Shown piece after piece: positions 34,269 through 44,079 of a stretch of DNA of 64,000 bases (its first letter is position 1; the number at the start of each line of letters is the position of its first letter). Below the pieces are notes generated by a model. The model did not search any database and was not told the origin of the DNA. It saw nothing but the letters and a program-made list of their open reading frames with translations. The translations under genes were made by a program, and so were the position numbers. Source of the stretch: Labilibaculum sp. DW002 (GTDB lineage: Bacteria; Bacteroidota; Bacteroidia; Bacteroidales; Marinifilaceae). The stretch spans positions 310,001 to 374,000 of the forward strand of contig NZ_JAKJSC010000002.1 in assembly GCF_029029525.1 (NCBI RefSeq). The letters are read 5' to 3'.

Positions 34269-34958
34269 ATGAAAAAACAGGATATCATATTTGCATTAGG
34301 ATTTATTCTATTGTTTTTACCCTTCTTTTTATCTCAATCGGTTTTTGATTTTTACATCGATTTTAACAAAGCACATGGTATGATTACCAGCTTTGTGAAA
34401 TTTGCAATATTGGCAACAATTGGAGAAGTAATTGGCTTACGATTAAGAACAGGTAATTTCTATCAAAAGGGTTTTGGTATTTTACCAAGAGCTATTGTTT
34501 GGGGATTTTTAGGACTTACCATTAAGCTGGCTTTTGTAATTTTTGCAAAAGGAACACCTATATTTCTAGCCTACCTTGGCGTTGAGGGAGCAATTGAGGC
34601 AATGCAAGGGCCATTTACCATGAATAAACTTTTGGTAGCTTTTAGTATTAGTGCATTTATGAATTTAATTTATGCTCCGGTAATGATGACACTTCATAAA
34701 ATTACCGATATGCATATCGTAAACAATGGAGGAACATTAGCTGGCTTATTTAAGCCAATTCAAATGACAAACATATTTGTTAATTTGAACTGGGGTGTAC
34801 AATGGAATTTCGTTTTCAAAAAAACAATTCCATTTTTCTGGATTCCGGCTCATACTTTCACTTTCTTATTACCTCCCGATTATCAGGTGTTATTTGCAGC
34901 ATTGGGTATTGTGCTAGGTGTGTTACTTGCAATTGCGAGTTTGAAAAGTTCTAAATAA
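34269..34958 (+). CDS. Mpv17/PMP22-like membrane protein
   Basis: A 229-residue polytopic protein with about five hydrophobic helices and a C-terminal region containing a WNFVFKKTIPFFWIPAH stretch and PPDYQVLFAALG. This resembles the Mpv17/PMP22 signature (aromatic-rich helix then PPxYRVLF). Its role is unknown in bacteria; channel-like functions are suggested for eukaryotic homologues. It follows the small membrane protein by 51 bases, and the flavodoxin promoter overlaps its 3' end. Confidence 0.6.
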   Translation: MKKQDIIFALGFILLFLPFFLSQSVFDFYIDFNKAHGMITSFVKFAILATIGEVIGLRLRTGNFYQKGFGILPRAIVWGFLGLTIKLAFVIFAKGTPIFLAYLGVEGAIEAMQGPFTMNKLLVAFSISAFMNLIYAPVMMTLHKITDMHIVNNGGTLAGLFKPIQMTNIFVNLNWGVQWNFVFKKTIPFFWIPAHTFTFLLPPDYQVLFAALGIVLGVLLAIASLKSSK

Positions 34959-34969
34959 GTTTAACTTTG
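34940..34969 (+). promoter_or_regulatory. Promoter of the flavodoxin gene
   Basis: TTTG at 34940-34943, an 18-base spacer, and TAACTTTG at 34962-34969 match the full Bacteroidetes consensus. It overlaps the end of the preceding coding region, and the start codon is 51 bases downstream. Confidence 0.6.
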
Positions 34970-35020
34970 TAAGAACGATAAATACACAAACAAAATTAAT
35001 AACATTAAATACTGTTCCTT

Positions 35021-35542
35021 ATGAGTAAAATTGGATTGTTTTATGGCCCTACAGAAGGTAATGTAGAAAAAGTAGCAAAACTTGTTGCAGAAAAGATTGG
35101 TGCTGATCTTATCGAAGTACATAATGTAAGAGATATAGAGACAGATGTAGTCGTGCAATATTCCAATATCATTTTGGGTATCTCCACACTTGGAAAACAC
35201 ACTTGGTCTTCGGATAATGAAGGGAATGACTGGGATCAATTTCTTCCAAAAATGAATGGCATCGATTTGAAAGGGAAAAAAGTAGCGATATTCGGTCTTG
35301 GGGATCATATTGCTTATGCTGATTTCTTTGTTGATGCAATGGGTGAACTGTTCGAAGTTGTCGGGAAAACAGGTGCTACTGTTATTGGTAGTGTTAGTGA
35401 CGAAGGGTATGAGTTCAACGAATCGCGTGCTTTTGTTGATGGAAAGTTTGTTGGCTTACCAATTGATGAAGATTTTGAAGAGGATATGACTGAAGAAAGA
35501 GTAGATAATTGGCTGAAAATTATCTTACCTGAAATGAAATAA
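35021..35542 (+). CDS. fldA: Flavodoxin, long-chain type
   Basis: A 173-residue FMN electron carrier. The phosphate-binding loop GPTEGNVEKVA lies at residues 8-18, the ILGISTLGKHTW loop near residue 56 stacks on the flavin, and GLGDHIAYADFF follows. It likely replaces or supplements ferredoxin between the 2-oxoacid:ferredoxin oxidoreductase and the hydrogenase; that link is inferred from neighbourhood. It has its own promoter and terminator. Confidence 0.92.
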   Translation: MSKIGLFYGPTEGNVEKVAKLVAEKIGADLIEVHNVRDIETDVVVQYSNIILGISTLGKHTWSSDNEGNDWDQFLPKMNGIDLKGKKVAIFGLGDHIAYADFFVDAMGELFEVVGKTGATVIGSVSDEGYEFNESRAFVDGKFVGLPIDEDFEEDMTEERVDNWLKIILPEMK

Positions 35543-35560
35543 AAGATTTAATAATATAGC

Positions 35561-35592
35561 AAGGCTGATTCATAAGGATCAGCCTTTTTTTT
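35561..35592 (+). terminator. Intrinsic terminator of flavodoxin
   Basis: The stem AAGGCTGAT/ATCAGCCTT with an 8-base loop is followed by eight T. Confidence 0.9.
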
Positions 35593-35748
35593 GCCTTTTA
35601 GTAATGATTCGTTAGAACTATAACGATTACTTTGTTTGGATTGAAATAAAATTAGCTGAATAAGTTTTAAATTGTTATAGATTTTAGTAAAATTGCAGAC
35701 ATCTAATAAAATACCAAATTTAAAACAATAACACTTAACGATATAAGT

Positions 35749-37065
35749 ATGAAAACCCCCATAAATTCTGAAATAGTAGATAGCAAATTAGCTGTTTGTG
35801 AAATTGATAAAATGGAAGATGCAACCATTCGCGACGTGGTGCGTGTGGTTAACATGATTGAAGAAGAAAGTGGTGAAAAATTCATTCGAATGGAAATGGG
35901 TGTTCCGGGTTTAGCTGCGTCTAAATTTGGAATCGAAGCGGAAAAAGAAGCCTTAGATCATGGTGTAGCTGCGGCTTACCCAATGCTCGAAGGAGTAAAA
36001 CCTCTGAAAGAAGAAGGATCTAAATTCATCAAGAATTTTATGGGTGTTGATTTAGATGCAGAAGGTGTAATACCAACTGTTGGTTCTATGCAAGGAGGAT
36101 ACGCTTCATTTATGGCAGTTTGTTCTGCTACTGAAGGCAAAGACACCATGCTTTTTATCGATCCGGGTTTTCCGGTTCAGAAAACCCAAATGGATGTTTT
36201 GGGTATGAAATACGAGACATTTGATATCTACAATCATCGAGGTGATAAGTTAGAGGAGAAGTTAGAGTCAATTATGTCGAAAGGAAATATTGCGGGTATT
36301 CTTTACTCTAACCCAAACAATCCGGCTTGGATTTGTATGAACGAGGATGAGTTGAAGACAATTGGTGAGATCGCAACAAAATATGATGCTATTGTATTGG
36401 AAGACCTGGCATATTTTGCTATGGATTTCAGAACAGATCTTTCAAAGCCAGGGGTAGGACCATACCAGCCAACAGTTGCTAAATATACCGATAACTATAT
36501 TTTGATGATTTCCAGTTCAAAAGCATTTTCATATGCCGGACAGCGTATCGGACTACTTTGTGTTTCTGATAAATTATTCCATAGAAGATATGAGAATTTG
36601 AAATCGAGATTTGGTGCTGAAGAATTTGGCTACACAATGATTTACCGAATTATTTATACACTTTCATCAGGAACTTCTCATTCGGCTCAGTATGGCTTAC
36701 ATGGTATGCTAAAGGCTGCCAACGAAGGGAAATTCAACTTTGTTGAGGATGTAAGAGAATATGGTGAACGTGCTAAAATCATGAAGAAGATGTTTATTGA
36801 CAATGGTTTTGAGTTGGTTTACAGCAACGACCTTGATATGCCTCTTGCTGATGGTTTCTATTTCACTATTGCTTATCCGGGATTAACCGGACCGGACTTG
36901 AACAAGAAACTTTTATACTATGGTATTTCAGCTATTTGTTTGAACGAAACAGGAAGTTTGAAAGAAGGACTTAGAGCTTGTGTGTCACAAGTTGGAAGAG
37001 AAAGATTTGAAGACTTAGAATACAGACTAAAAGAATTTCACAAACACAATCAAGTGATTGCCTAA
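35749..37065 (+). CDS. PLP-dependent class I/II aminotransferase
   Basis: A 438-residue cytoplasmic fold-type I aminotransferase. It has the SNPNNPAW block binding the substrate carboxylate and PLP, LEDLAYF containing the PLP-pyridine Asp, and the Schiff-base Lys in SSSKAFSYAGQRIG. Amino donor cannot be told from sequence. Its location between flavodoxin and the 2-oxoacid:ferredoxin oxidoreductase suggests supply of 2-oxoacids from amino acids to that enzyme. Confidence 0.9.
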   Translation: MKTPINSEIVDSKLAVCEIDKMEDATIRDVVRVVNMIEEESGEKFIRMEMGVPGLAASKFGIEAEKEALDHGVAAAYPMLEGVKPLKEEGSKFIKNFMGVDLDAEGVIPTVGSMQGGYASFMAVCSATEGKDTMLFIDPGFPVQKTQMDVLGMKYETFDIYNHRGDKLEEKLESIMSKGNIAGILYSNPNNPAWICMNEDELKTIGEIATKYDAIVLEDLAYFAMDFRTDLSKPGVGPYQPTVAKYTDNYILMISSSKAFSYAGQRIGLLCVSDKLFHRRYENLKSRFGAEEFGYTMIYRIIYTLSSGTSHSAQYGLHGMLKAANEGKFNFVEDVREYGERAKIMKKMFIDNGFELVYSNDLDMPLADGFYFTIAYPGLTGPDLNKKLLYYGISAICLNETGSLKEGLRACVSQVGRERFEDLEYRLKEFHKHNQVIA

Positions 37066-37424
37066 ATTTTCTTGGCTGTATTGATAATATGATATTTAAT
37101 TGAAGGGTTTAAACTTCAATTTGTAAGGTAAAGGGTTTTATGGATTGATATTCATAAAACCTTTTTTATTACAATATATAAGCAAATAGAAAGTTAGACT
37201 TGTGATCTGTTATTTACTTGTTTGATGCATTATTGCAACTTAGAAGTGCCTAGGTCTTGCAAATGAATACTTTGTCTAATTATTACAAAAAATAAGGCGT
37301 TTTATTTAGACTGATTGTAAATTTAATGAATTGGTGATAAATCGAAAGCTAAATGACTGAAAGTGCTATTGAATTGTTATCTTTACAGAGCAAATTAACA
37401 TTAAATACTTAATATATAAACGCT
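37066..37424. other. Intergenic region before the 2-oxoacid:ferredoxin oxidoreductase operon
   Basis: A 359-base AT-rich stretch. It holds the aminotransferase terminator (37131-37168) and, near 37378-37385, TATCTTTA, one base off the TAnnTTTG consensus and 40 bases before korD. Nothing else was seen. Confidence 0.45.
37131..37168 (+). terminator. Intrinsic terminator of the aminotransferase
   Basis: The stem GGTTTTATG/CATAAAACC with a 10-base loop is followed by six T. Confidence 0.8.
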
Positions 37425-37652
37425 ATGGCAAAATTTAAAGGTGCTATTGTTGTTGATACCGAAAAATGTAAAGGTTGTGGCCTATGTGTTGTAAGCTGCC
37501 CTACAAAGGTTATCGAACTTGCACGCGACGTTAATGGCAAAGGTTACCATTATGCTCACATGGCCAATCCTGATGCATGCATCGGTTGTTCAAGTTGTGG
37601 CTTAGTTTGTCCTGATACAGTGATCACTGTTTACAGAATGAAAGCAAGCTAA
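37425..37652 (+). CDS. korD: 2-oxoacid:ferredoxin oxidoreductase delta (ferredoxin) subunit
   Basis: A 75-residue 2[4Fe-4S] ferredoxin-like subunit with motifs CKGCGLCVVSCP and CIGCSSCGLVCP. It is the first gene of a four-gene operon (delta-alpha-beta-gamma) and carries electrons from the thiamine-diphosphate active site. 45 bases separate it from the alpha gene. Confidence 0.9.
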   Translation: MAKFKGAIVVDTEKCKGCGLCVVSCPTKVIELARDVNGKGYHYAHMANPDACIGCSSCGLVCPDTVITVYRMKAS

Positions 37653-37697
37653 ATTTCTATTTAATCAAAATCTGAAAATCTTAAAAATATTTTTGTA

Positions 37698-38783
37698 ATG
37701 GGAGATATTCGATTAATGAAGGGGAATGAAGTGATCGCTGAAGCAGCTATTCGTTGTGGATGTGATGGGTATTTTGGTTACCCAATTACACCTCAGTCCG
37801 AAATTATGGAAACCCTTATGATTCGCCGTCCTGAGCAAGAAACCGGAATGGTTGTTGTACAGGCGGAGAGTGAAGTCGCTGCAATTAACATGGTGTACGG
37901 TGGTGCGTCTTGCGGTAAAAAAGTAATGACATCTTCATCTAGTCCCGGGATTAGTTTGAAAGCTGAGGGTATTACTTACCTGGCGGGTGCTGAGCTTCCT
38001 GCTTTGCTTGTAAACATTGTACGAGGAGGACCAGGTCTGGGGACTATTCAGCCAGCTCAGTCTGACTATTTCCAAGCTGTAAAAGGTGGTGGACATGGTG
38101 ACTACAAGTTGATTGTTTTAGCTCCGGCATCGGTTCAGGAAATGAACGACTTTGTAGACTTAAGCTTCGAGCTTTCGTTTAAATATTTAAATCCGGCAAT
38201 GATTCTTTCTGATGGTGTTATTGGCCAGATGATGGAAAAAGTTGAATTGTCAGACTTTAAACCACGTTGGACTGCTGAAGAGATTGAGAAAATTTCAGGA
38301 TCATGGGCTACAACTGGTAAGAAAAAAGGTATCAAGCGTAGAATTTCTACATCTCTTGATCTTGATTCAGCTAAGCAAGAAGTTTTCAATCACAAATTGC
38401 AAGCGAAATATCGCGCAATGGAGGAGAACGAAGTTCGTTTCGAGAAAATTGATTGTGACGATGCAGATTACTTATTCGTAGCTTACGGTTCAAGTGCTCG
38501 TATTTGTCAGAAAGCTATCGAAATTGCACGTGCAAAAGGCATTAAAGTTGGTTTGCTACGTCCTATAACTCTTTTCCCTTACCCAACTAAGCAAATTCAA
38601 GAAATGCTAGGTCAGGTAAAAGGAATCTTATCAGTAGAAATGAGTGCCGGTCAAATGGTAGAAGATGTTCGTTTGGCAGTTGAAGGTAAAGTGCCGGTAG
38701 AGCATTTTGGTCGTTACGGTGGAATCATTCCTACTCCTGATGAAGTAGTTGAAGCATTAGAACAAAATTTTTTAGGAGAATAA
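37698..38783 (+). CDS. korA: 2-oxoacid:ferredoxin oxidoreductase alpha subunit (VorB/KorA)
   Basis: A 361-residue subunit contributing the pyrimidine-binding half of the thiamine site. It starts with LMKGNEVIAEAAIRCGCDGYFGYPITP and has a SSSPGISLKAEG block and a C-terminal transketolase-C-like domain. Whether the substrate is 2-oxoglutarate, branched-chain or aromatic 2-oxoacids cannot be settled. Its stop is 3 bases before the beta gene, so the subunits are translationally linked. Confidence 0.9.
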   Translation: MGDIRLMKGNEVIAEAAIRCGCDGYFGYPITPQSEIMETLMIRRPEQETGMVVVQAESEVAAINMVYGGASCGKKVMTSSSSPGISLKAEGITYLAGAELPALLVNIVRGGPGLGTIQPAQSDYFQAVKGGGHGDYKLIVLAPASVQEMNDFVDLSFELSFKYLNPAMILSDGVIGQMMEKVELSDFKPRWTAEEIEKISGSWATTGKKKGIKRRISTSLDLDSAKQEVFNHKLQAKYRAMEENEVRFEKIDCDDADYLFVAYGSSARICQKAIEIARAKGIKVGLLRPITLFPYPTKQIQEMLGQVKGILSVEMSAGQMVEDVRLAVEGKVPVEHFGRYGGIIPTPDEVVEALEQNFLGE

Positions 38784-38786
38784 GTT

Positions 38787-39560
38787 ATGACAGCAACAAC
38801 AGAACTTAAAAATATAATCAGCGAAGAGAATAAGGTCTATGGTAAGACTTCTGTTCTTTTAGATAACGAAATGCATTACTGCCCGGGTTGTACTCATGGT
38901 GTTATCCATAAGGCAATTGCTGAAGTTATCGAAGATATGGATATTCAGGAAGAAACAATTGGTGTTTCTCCGGTAGGATGTTCAGTATTAGCATACAATT
39001 ATTTAGATATCGATTGGCAACAAGCTGCTCACGGTCGTGCTCCTGCATTGGCTACAGCAACAACTCGTTTGATGCCTGAGAAATATGTATTTACTTACCA
39101 GGGTGATGGTGATTTAGCATCTATCGGTTGTGCAGAAATTATGCACGCTTGTAACCGTGGCGAAAACATCGTTGTATTCTTTGTGAACAATGGTATCTAC
39201 GGTATGACTGGTGGACAGATGGCTCCAACAACTCTTGAGGGACAGGTTACTGCAACATCGCCTTACGGACGTGATTGCCAGACTACAGGTTTCCCAATGA
39301 AGATTTCAGAAATGGTATCTTTATTACCAGGTACTCGTTACGTAACTCGTGAGTCTGCAGAAACAGCAGGTGCCGTTCGTAAACTTAAAAAAGCTGTTAA
39401 GAAAGCTTTTGCTAATACCAGAGAAAATAAGGGACTTTCTTTTATCGAGATTGTTGGAACATGTAGTTCAGGATGGAAACAAACACCTGTACAGTCTAAC
39501 GAGTGGATGAAAGAGCATATGTTCCCATATTACCCACTTGGTACATTAAAAGACGAGTAA
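38787..39560 (+). CDS. korB: 2-oxoacid:ferredoxin oxidoreductase beta subunit (thiamine-diphosphate binding)
   Basis: A 257-residue subunit with the thiamine-diphosphate motif GDGDLASIG...NNGIYGMTGGQ (about residues 107-146) and a Cys-rich start CPGCTHG. It precedes the gamma subunit by 31 bases. Together with alpha it oxidatively decarboxylates a 2-oxoacid to acyl-CoA with ferredoxin reduction. Confidence 0.92.
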   Translation: MTATTELKNIISEENKVYGKTSVLLDNEMHYCPGCTHGVIHKAIAEVIEDMDIQEETIGVSPVGCSVLAYNYLDIDWQQAAHGRAPALATATTRLMPEKYVFTYQGDGDLASIGCAEIMHACNRGENIVVFFVNNGIYGMTGGQMAPTTLEGQVTATSPYGRDCQTTGFPMKISEMVSLLPGTRYVTRESAETAGAVRKLKKAVKKAFANTRENKGLSFIEIVGTCSSGWKQTPVQSNEWMKEHMFPYYPLGTLKDE

Positions 39561-39591
39561 ATCCATTTTAATCGATTAAAACTTTAAAAAA

Positions 39592-40143
39592 ATGACTGAA
39601 GAAATTATAATTGCAGGATTCGGTGGTCAAGGTGTACTTTCAATGGGTAAGATTCTTGCTTACTCAGGAATTATGCAAGATCAGGAAGTATCATGGATGC
39701 CATCATACGGACCTGAAATGCGTGGAGGTACAGCTAACGTAACTGTAATCCTTAGCGACAACCGTATTAGTTCACCTGTATTGAAGAAGTTCGATACAGC
39801 TATCATTCTTAACCAGCAATCAATGGATAAGTTTGAAGCAGATCTTAAGCCAGGTGGAACTTTATTGTACGATCCAAACGGTATCACACGTCATCCGGAA
39901 AGAAAAGATATCAATATCTTTAAAATTCCCGGAGCGGCATTAGCTACTGAAATGGGTAACCCTAAAACTTTCAACATGATTATTATGGGAGGTTTCCTTA
40001 AAGTGAAGCCTATCGTAAAAATCGAGAACGTTCAGAAAGGTCTTGAGAAATCATTACCAGAGCGTCACCATAAATTGATTCCATTGAATATTGAAGCGAT
40101 TCAAAAAGGAATTGAGAATGTTGAAACGGTTCAAGCTTTGTAA
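39592..40143 (+). CDS. korC: 2-oxoacid:ferredoxin oxidoreductase gamma subunit
   Basis: A 183-residue subunit with the POR gamma signature GFGGQGVLSMGKILA at residues 8-22, followed by PSYGPEMRGGTANVTV, involved in CoA binding and complex assembly. Last gene of the operon, ended by a terminator. Confidence 0.92.
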   Translation: MTEEIIIAGFGGQGVLSMGKILAYSGIMQDQEVSWMPSYGPEMRGGTANVTVILSDNRISSPVLKKFDTAIILNQQSMDKFEADLKPGGTLLYDPNGITRHPERKDINIFKIPGAALATEMGNPKTFNMIIMGGFLKVKPIVKIENVQKGLEKSLPERHHKLIPLNIEAIQKGIENVETVQAL

Positions 40144-40478
40144 GAAAAAACACAGCAAAACTAGCATATTTAGAAGAGAGGATATCCATTGGATGTTCTC
40201 TCTTTTTTTTTTATGTTTAAATTTTAATTATTTGGATTGATATCAGTGGGAAAAGGTCTATTTTTCATCATATCTGCTTGTGAGTTTACGCAGTCATTTA
40301 AATTAACAATTTGCAAATATTTTGTTTATCAGATTGCGTTTATCTGTGTTAAACTTTACTTCATCGAGTTCTATTGGAGTTTATCCAATAAAGTTGACAA
40401 TCGTATCAGATTAAGCTAATATTGTTTTGCAGATTTCGATATAGATCGAATTTATTTACTAACGTAAAACTAAATCAA
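40144..40478. other. Intergenic region before the M16 peptidase pair
   Basis: A 335-base stretch. It holds the terminator of the kor operon at 40175-40210; beyond that no convincing promoter or coding sequence was seen. A 60-codon TTG-started frame at 40237-40419 looks non-coding. Confidence 0.4.
40175..40210 (+). terminator. Intrinsic terminator of the kor operon
   Basis: A GAGAG..ATATCC/GGATGTTCTCTC stem with one mismatch is followed by eight T. Confidence 0.8.
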
Positions 40479-41804
40479 ATGATGATGAAAAGGCTTCTAC
40501 TACTTTCTTTGCTAGTAGTTACTGTACTTGCAAGCGGTTTTGCTCAAACGGGGAAAATTAAGTTTGAGGAATATGATCTTGATAATGGCTTACATGTCAT
40601 TCTTCAACAGGATCATACAACACCAAATATTGTTGTTTCAGTGATGTACCATGTTGGATCGAAAAATGAAAGTCCGGAATTAACTGGTTTTGCTCACTTT
40701 TTTGAGCACCTTATGTTTGAAGGAACTAAAAATATACCACGCCATCAGTACGATAAATATGTATCGAGAGCAGGTGGTGAGTTAAATGCAAATACCTCAA
40801 CGGATCGTACCTATTACTATGAGCTGTTACCATCCAATCAGTTAGCTTTAGGTATGTGGTTAGAGTCGGAAAGAATGATGCATGCTAAGGTTGAGGCAAT
40901 TGGTATCAAGACTCAGAAAGATGTTGTTATTCAAGAGAAGAAACAAAGTATCGATAATCGTCCGTATGGGAAAATTATGCCTGAAACAATGAAAAGAGCA
41001 TATTTAGAGCATCCATACAGATGGGTTGTTATTGGAGATGAGGAGCATATTCGTAATGCAAAAGATGAAGATTTTGTGAATTTCTACAAGGAGTTTTATG
41101 TGCCTAACAATGCTGTTTTAACTATTTGTGGTGACTTTAAAACTGAAGAAGCTAAGAAATTGGTAAACGATTATTTTGCTGAGATTCCAAGAGGAACAAA
41201 AGAGATTTACCGTCCGTCAATTGTTGAACCGGTAAAAACAAAAGAAGTTAGAGATACCGTTTTCGATAACATTCAACTACCTGCAGTTATCCAGGCTTAT
41301 CACATTCCTGCAATTGGAACACCAGATTTTTATGCAGTGAGTATGTTGGGGAAACTTTTAACTGATGGTAAAAGTTCAAGAATGAACAAGACATTGGTTG
41401 AAGAGAAGCAACTGGCTTTGCAAATGATGGCTATGCCTATGCCTTTCGAAGATCCGGGCTTGTCTTTAGCATTTGGTATTCCAAATATGGGTGTAGATCC
41501 AATGGATCTTGAAAAAGCGATGGACATCGAGTTTTCTACTGTTCGCGAAGAGTTGATTTCTGATAATGAGTTTCAGAAGTTGAGAAATAAAATCGAGAAT
41601 GAATTGGTGAGTTCTAATGCTACAATTGAAATGCGTGCCTCAAATTTAGCAACTGCATATACATATTACAAAGATGCTGATAGAGTAAATAAGGAACTTG
41701 AAAAATATTTTGCTGTAACAAAAGAGGATATTAGAGATGTTGCACAAAAATATTTTGTCTCAAAAAATAGAGTGGTTCTTTATTATATGCCAAAGCAAAA
41801 TTAA
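40479..41804 (+). CDS. M16 family zinc metallopeptidase, catalytic member
   Basis: A 441-residue exported pitrilysin/insulinase-type protease. Signal peptide ends in GFAQ (~residue 23). The inverted zinc motif HFFEH is at residues 73-77, and the distal Glu lies in a VEEKQ-type region. I chose ATG 40479, the first of three consecutive ATG codons. Upstream in-frame codons belong to a non-coding leader. It pairs with the next gene, whose product lacks HxxEH, the usual active/inactive M16B arrangement. Confidence 0.9.
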   Translation: MMMKRLLLLSLLVVTVLASGFAQTGKIKFEEYDLDNGLHVILQQDHTTPNIVVSVMYHVGSKNESPELTGFAHFFEHLMFEGTKNIPRHQYDKYVSRAGGELNANTSTDRTYYYELLPSNQLALGMWLESERMMHAKVEAIGIKTQKDVVIQEKKQSIDNRPYGKIMPETMKRAYLEHPYRWVVIGDEEHIRNAKDEDFVNFYKEFYVPNNAVLTICGDFKTEEAKKLVNDYFAEIPRGTKEIYRPSIVEPVKTKEVRDTVFDNIQLPAVIQAYHIPAIGTPDFYAVSMLGKLLTDGKSSRMNKTLVEEKQLALQMMAMPMPFEDPGLSLAFGIPNMGVDPMDLEKAMDIEFSTVREELISDNEFQKLRNKIENELVSSNATIEMRASNLATAYTYYKDADRVNKELEKYFAVTKEDIRDVAQKYFVSKNRVVLYYMPKQN

Positions 41805-41868
41805 TAGTATCGTGAATATGGATTTTAGTTGAAAATCCGATTGTTCTAGAATTGAAAAAAGAGAAATA

Positions 41869-43933
41869 ATGAAAAATACATATAGATTATTCGCACTGTT
41901 TATTGCAATTTGTTTTGTGATATCTGCAAGTGCTCAAGTTGATCGAACAAAGGCTCCTGCTGCAGGACCTGCTCCAAAAATTCAGATTGGAGACTATGAT
42001 AGCTTCACTTTAAAAAATGGATTAAAAGTGCTAGTGGTAGAAAACCACAAACTTCCTAAAGTTGAATTTGCATTGTCTTTATTAATTGACCCAATTGTAG
42101 AGGGAGACAAGGTTGGTTACACGTCTTTTGCAGGCGATTTAATGGATAGAGGAACAATTAGCCGAACAGCAAATCAAATTGCTGAAGAAATTGATTTTAT
42201 TGGTGCAGAGCTAGGTGCTAGTTCTGGTGGAGTGCAAGCTGGAGGTTTGTCTAGATACAAGGAGCAAATTCTTGAGCTTATGGCTGATGTTACTTTAAAT
42301 CCAATTTTCCCTCAAGATGAATTTGATAAGATTGTAAAGCAAACTTTATCGGGTATTCAAGCTGATAAGACATCTCCTAAAAGTATTGCAAAAAATGTTA
42401 GAAGAAAAGTTTTGTATGGTGATGCTCATCCTTACGGTGATGTGATGACTGAAGGAACTTTAGCAAATGTTACTTTAGAAGATTGTAAAAGCTACTATGC
42501 TAACTATTTTAAACCTAATGTTGCTGTATTAGCTATTGTTGGTGATATCACTACAAAAGAAGCAAAGAAATTGGTGAAGAAGTATTTTGGCAAATGGGAA
42601 TCGGGTACAGTAGCTAAGCATACCTATGATATGCCTGCTAAAATTGAAGGTAAGCGTGTTGTTTTAGCCAATAAAGATGCTGCTCCTCAATCAACTGTTC
42701 AGGTGGTATACCCAATCAATTTGAAAAAAGGAACAGCTGATGTCATTCCGGTAAGTGTTATGGATGCAATGTTAGGTCGTGGTTTTGCAGGTTTATTAAT
42801 GAAGAATCTTCGTGAAGATAAAGCTTATACTTACGGAGCTTATTCAAGCATTTCTGCTGATCAGTTAGTCGGTGATTTTTATGCTGGTGCAGAAGTGAAA
42901 GCAAATGTAACAGATAGTGCATTTATTGGAAATGGCTTTGGAAATTAATAAGATTCGCGATACGAAACTTACCCAAGACCATTTGGATATGACCAAGGCT
43001 ACTTTAGCTGGTGATTTTGCAAGATCATTGGAAGATCCATCAACAATTGCAAGCTTTGCATTGGCTATTGAACGTTACAACTTGCCATCGGATTATTATG
43101 CAACTTATCTTGAAAAATTAGATAAAGTAACGCTTGAAGATGTTCAGGCTATGGCTAAAAAGTATGTTGATCCAAACAATGCAGTTTATTTAGTTGTAGG
43201 TGATAAAAAATACAAAGATTGTTTGGCAAAACTGAGTACAACAGGAGAAGTTGAAGAATATGACTACAAGGGCGATATCGTAAAGGAAGATCCAAATGCG
43301 ATTCCTGAAGGCTTGACTTGTAGCTCTATTATTGAAAACTATATTACTGCCATTGGGGGCCGCGATAATTGGTCTGGAATTAAAGATCTTGCGATTAAAG
43401 GTGTTATGAAAATGGGACCAATGAGCATAAATGTTGAGCAAGCTTATAAGAACAATGAGAAGTTTTGCTTAAAAATGATGATGAATGGTCAGATTATGCA
43501 GGCAATTACATACAATGGTACTTCTGGTAAAGTTGTTGCAATGGGGCAAGAAAAAGAAGCTGGAGAAGCTGAATTGGCAAAGTTCAAGTTGCAAGCTCAA
43601 ATGTGTCCTGAATTGAATATGAAGGAGCTTGGTTACAAGATGAATATTGTTGGAGCAGAAGTTATCGATGGTCAAAAAACGTATAAAGTTGAAGTGATAG
43701 ATGCTGATGGTGTATCAAGATTTGACTTTTTTGCAGCTGATTCAGGCTTAAAGCTAAAAACAATTATGCAGCAAAATGGAATGAGTGTTGTAATGCTTTA
43801 CAAAGAATATAAGGAAGTAGAAGGTGTAAAATATCCTTACTTAACGGTTACTAAAATGGGACCACAAGAAATGCCATTGACCATTACAGAATTATCTGTA
43901 AACAAAGGTGTAGAAGATTCTATTTTCAATTAG
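41869..43933 (+). pseudogene. M16 peptidase family protein (non-catalytic partner), frameshifted
   Basis: Frame 41869 encodes a signal peptide and M16 domains up to about 42928, then ends at 42948. The C-terminal part (EINKIRDTKLTQDHLDMTKATLAG onward) is in the next frame to 43933. Removing one G at about 42928-42929 (ATTGGAAATG to ATTGAAATG) restores a continuous ~687-residue protein. The restored sequence ends in an extra domain (residues ~480-687, ENYITAIGGRDNWSGIKDLAIKG) seen in Bacteroidetes M16 partners. It lacks HxxEH. It may be a real mutation or a base-calling error. Confidence 0.8.
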
Positions 43934-43955
43934 AAAAAGTATAATTTTAAATGTG

Positions 43956-43984
43956 AAAAAGGCTGCAATTTGCAGCCTTTTTTA
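43956..43984 (+). terminator. Intrinsic terminator after the M16 pair
   Basis: The stem GGCTGC/GCAGCC is extended by A/T pairs and followed by seven T. Confidence 0.88.
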
Positions 43985-44045
43985 TTTGGTATAATATGTC
44001 CAAAATTAATTGTTTTGGATCGTATTAGAAATAATTTAAAAACGC

Positions 44046-44075
44046 TTTGTATTTTCAAATTAATATTTACCTTTG
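44046..44075 (+). promoter_or_regulatory. Promoter of the candidate small RNA
   Basis: TTTG at 44046-44049, an 18-base spacer and TACCTTTG at 44068-44075 match the Bacteroidetes consensus in full. No start codon with a coding frame of any length follows. Transcription would begin near 44080-44083. Confidence 0.6.
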
Positions 44076-44079
44076 CACT

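Noticed and set aside
40237-40419. 60-codon TTG-started frame before the M16 pair
   Set aside because: No start signal, AT-driven residues, no recognisable motif, and it lies in an intergenic region after a terminator.
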